Source: Mycolicibacterium doricum (GTDB lineage Bacteria; Actinomycetota; Actinomycetes; Mycobacteriales; Mycobacteriaceae). Taken from it: a stretch of 64,000 bases of DNA. A model generated the notes under the pieces. It was not told the DNA's origin, made no database searches, and saw nothing but the letters and a program-made list of their open reading frames with translations. The stretch lies in assembly GCF_010728155.1 (NCBI RefSeq), contig NZ_AP022605.1, forward strand, positions 124,001-188,000, in the 5' to 3' direction. Below, in pieces: positions 61,913-64,000 of the stretch; position 1 is the stretch's first letter; each line of letters starts with the position of its first letter. Position numbers and translations under genes: made by a program.

Positions 61913-62662
61913 GTGGACTTCCGGGCGGCGCTGCTCGAGCAGACCAACAGCTTCGGCGAACTGATCGCGGCGGGAGATCCCGCCACGCCGGTGACCACAT
62001 GCGGGGACTGGACCCTCAAACAGCTGTTCCGCCACGTCGGCCGCGGAAACCGCTGGGCCGCCCAGATCGTCGCCGAACGGCGTCACGAACCCCTCGACCC
62101 GCGCGAGGTGCGCGACGGCCGGCCACCCGAAGATCAGGCCGCCGCCCTGGACTGGTTGCGCGGTGGCGCGCAGTTGCTCCTCAACGCCGTGGACGGGGTG
62201 GGAGCGGGCACCAAGGTGTGGACGTTCCTCGGCCCGCGCGCAGCCGGATGGTGGGTCCGTCGCCGCGTACACGAGATGGCCCTCCACCGCGCGGACGCGG
62301 CGCTGGCACTCGGGCAGCCGTTCGACCTGCCGCCCGAACTCGCCGCCGACGCACTCAGCGAATGGATCGAGCTGGCGGCCGTGCAGGCCGGCCGACATGG
62401 CCTGCCCATCGAACGGGGCCGCACCCTGCACCTGCACGCGACCGACGACAGCCTCGGCGGTGTGGGGGAGTGGATGATCACCAGCACCGAAGAGGGCATC
62501 GACTGGACCCACGAACACGGCAAGGGAGACGTCGCCGTCCGAGGCCCCGTCAAGGACCTGCTGCTGGCCGTGACGCGGCGCCGGGCGCTGGCCGACAGCG
62601 GTCTCGAGGCGTTCGGGGCGACCGAGATCTGGGACCGGTGGCTGGAACAGACTCCCTTTTAG
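61913..62662 (+). CDS. Maleylpyruvate isomerase/DinB-like family protein (TIGR03083-type)
   Basis: 249 aa. The N-terminal DinB-like four-helix bundle (TCGDWTLKQLFRHVGRGNRW, RVHEMALHRADAALAL) has the metal-ligand His pattern of mycothiol-dependent isomerases; a C-terminal SCP2-like domain (LHLHATDDSL) follows. Actual activity is unproven. GTG 61913 begins 1 bp after the P450 stop. Confidence 0.75.
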   Translation: MDFRAALLEQTNSFGELIAAGDPATPVTTCGDWTLKQLFRHVGRGNRWAAQIVAERRHEPLDPREVRDGRPPEDQAAALDWLRGGAQLLLNAVDGVGAGTKVWTFLGPRAAGWWVRRRVHEMALHRADAALALGQPFDLPPELAADALSEWIELAAVQAGRHGLPIERGRTLHLHATDDSLGGVGEWMITSTEEGIDWTHEHGKGDVAVRGPVKDLLLAVTRRRALADSGLEAFGATEIWDRWLEQTPF

Positions 62663-62682
62663 AGTGGCGTACCTTCACGAAC

Positions 62683-63051
62683 ATGACCACATCGGAGAAG
62701 GCGACCGTGCTCGCCTGGCACGACGCACTCAACGCCCGCGACCTCGACACGCTGCTCGAACTGTCCAGTGACGACATCGAGATCGGCGACGCCCACGGGG
62801 CGGCGCAAGGGCATGCGGCACTGCAGGATTGGGCCCGCGCGCTCGACGTCAACGCCGAACCCGGCCGGCTGTACGTCCGTGACGGGGTGGTCGTCGTCGA
62901 ACAGCAAATCACCTCGGTGACCGGGGAGATCGGTACCGCCGCCTCCGCCTTCCGTGTCGTCCACGACAAGGTGACGTCGGTGTTTCGGCATTCCGACCTG
63001 GCGTCCGCGCTGGCCGCCACCGAACTCGGCGAAGACGACCTGACCGGCTGA
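62683..63051 (+). CDS. NTF2-like/SnoaL-fold small protein
   Basis: 122 aa alpha+beta-cone fold ([39 protein letters not shown]). Such proteins bind small ligands or act as isomerases. ATG 62683 is used. Its stop overlaps the start of rmlA. Confidence 0.75.
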   Translation: MTTSEKATVLAWHDALNARDLDTLLELSSDDIEIGDAHGAAQGHAALQDWARALDVNAEPGRLYVRDGVVVVEQQITSVTGEIGTAASAFRVVHDKVTSVFRHSDLASALAATELGEDDLTG

Positions 63052-63914
63052 TGCGGGGGATCATCCTGGCGGGCGGGTCCGGGACCCGGCTGTACCCGAT
63101 CACGCTCGGGGCCAGCAAGCAGCTGCTGCCCGTGTACGACAAACCGCTCATCTACTATCCGCTGTCCACGCTCATCATGGCCGGCATCCGAGACATCCAG
63201 GTGATCACCACCGCCGCCGACGCCCCGGCGTTTCACCGATTGCTCGGTGACGGTTCGCATTTCGGCGTCAACCTGACCTACGCCGTCCAGGACCAGCCCG
63301 ACGGGCTCGCGCAGGCTTTCGTGATCGGCGCCGACCACATCGGCACCGACTCCGTCGCACTGGTATTGGGGGACAACATCTTCTACGGCCCCGGCCTCGG
63401 CACCAGCCTGCGCCGCTTCCACGACGTCAGCGGCGGCGCCATCTTCGCGTACTGGGTGGCCAACCCGTCGGCCTACGGGGTGGTGGACTTCGGCGCCGAC
63501 GGCACCGCCCTGTCGCTCGAGGAGAAACCCGCGACACCGAAATCGCACTACGCGGTGCCCGGGCTGTACTTCTACGACAACGACGTCGTCGAGATCGCCC
63601 GGTCGCTGCAGAAGTCCGCGCGTGGCGAGTACGAGATCACCGAGATCAACCAGCGTTACCTGGACCGCGGACGGCTCAGCGTGGAGGTCCTGGCGCGCGG
63701 GACCGCCTGGCTCGACACCGGCACGTTCGACTCGCTGCTCGACGCCAGCGACTACGTGCGCACCATCGAACGCCGCCAAGGGCTGAAGATCTCGGTGCCC
63801 GAGGAGGTGGCCTGGCGCGTGGGGTTCATCGACGACGCGCAGTTGGCCGCCCGCGGGCAGACGCTGCTCAAGTCCGGGTACGGCGCGTATCTGCTGGAAC
63901 TGCTCGACCGCTGA
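63051..63914 (+). CDS. rmlA: Glucose-1-phosphate thymidylyltransferase
   Basis: 287 aa, the normal size. It makes dTDP-glucose for dTDP-rhamnose, which is needed for the arabinogalactan linker of the mycobacterial wall. The signature [43 protein letters not shown] and [10 protein letters not shown] are all conserved. The ATG shares one base with the preceding stop. Confidence 0.96.
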   Translation: MRGIILAGGSGTRLYPITLGASKQLLPVYDKPLIYYPLSTLIMAGIRDIQVITTAADAPAFHRLLGDGSHFGVNLTYAVQDQPDGLAQAFVIGADHIGTDSVALVLGDNIFYGPGLGTSLRRFHDVSGGAIFAYWVANPSAYGVVDFGADGTALSLEEKPATPKSHYAVPGLYFYDNDVVEIARSLQKSARGEYEITEINQRYLDRGRLSVEVLARGTAWLDTGTFDSLLDASDYVRTIERRQGLKISVPEEVAWRVGFIDDAQLAARGQTLLKSGYGAYLLELLDR

Positions 63915-64000
63915 TCAGGGCAGCCCGGCGAGCACCGGGATCGTCGACCGGTTGCTCGAAGGTGTACGCCGCGGCGCCGGTAGAGGTCGCCACGATGACC
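63915..64000. other. Window-edge sequence, probable end of a leftward gene
   Basis: The minus strand here has coding-like GC3 in a frame reading VIVATSTGAAAYTFEQPVDD; it runs past the rmlA stop into rmlA. Too little is present to identify the gene or fix its stop. Confidence 0.25.

Overview
This is a chromosomal window from a mycobacterium, probably a fast-growing Mycolicibacterium/Mycobacterium species. The evidence is high G+C with strong GC3 bias, frequent GTG/TTG starts, and a gene order I recognise from memory as matching the M. tuberculosis Rv0269c-Rv0334 neighbourhood: a LigD-type polymerase, fadD2, fadE6, an Rv0276-like DUF2236 protein, an Rv0281-like methyltransferase, an Rv0309-like L,D-transpeptidase-fold protein, an Rv0312-like Pro/Thr-rich actin-fold protein, an Rv0315-like GH16 protein, tRNA-Gly, dcd and rmlA. 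No database search was possible, so family names rest on motifs read in the translations.

Layout. 0-5.6 kb: a relict DUF222-like tail, small membrane proteins, a VanY-type carboxypeptidase, a GH13 enzyme and a class III aminotransferase. 5.9-10.4 kb: a 1386-residue hybrid sensor kinase that also carries a SpoIIE-type phosphatase and an RsbW-like ATPase, followed by a STAS protein. 10.4-15 kb: a YihY protein, an NCS2 purine permease, TenA, a methyltransferase and an orphan STAS protein. 15-25 kb: DNA repair polymerase, fatty acid enzymes, an ADP-ribosylglycohydrolase, a decayed DUF6098 gene and DUF4193. 25-34 kb: an atypical pyruvate kinase-like protein, two PAP2 proteins (one fused to a lipid kinase), envelope enzymes, a Rieske oxidoreductase and an actin-fold membrane protein.

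34.3-39.1 kb holds the most interesting host cluster. Five genes overlap end to end: a GH26-like glycanase, a GAF+PP2C phosphatase, a cellulose-synthase-like membrane glycosyltransferase with an extra internal domain, a STAS protein and an RsbW-like ATPase. This looks like a polysaccharide-making or remodelling machine built together with its own partner-switching control circuit. 39.4-45.5 kb encodes secreted and envelope proteins (DUF4185, GH16 and others).

45.94-57.58 kb is an integrated 11.6-kb element in the 3' half of tRNA-Gly(CCC), bounded by a perfect 43-bp direct repeat. It has a tyrosine integrase, an Xre regulator, an excisionase-like protein, a replication-initiator-like protein beside an iteron-like array, a head-gene set (protease, decoration, capsid, scaffold-like) but no recognised terminase, portal or tail genes. 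It also has a cargo block of C5-cytosine methyltransferase, Vsr nuclease, GHKL ATPase and an uncharacterised Rossmann-like protein. It resembles phiRv1/phiRv2-type or capsid-forming satellite elements carrying a candidate defence module.

57.5-64 kb returns to core genome: tRNA-Gly, dcd, a second Pro-rich membrane protein of the 42.1-kb family, a DUF1330 protein, a cytochrome P450, a maleylpyruvate-isomerase-fold protein, an NTF2-like protein and rmlA.
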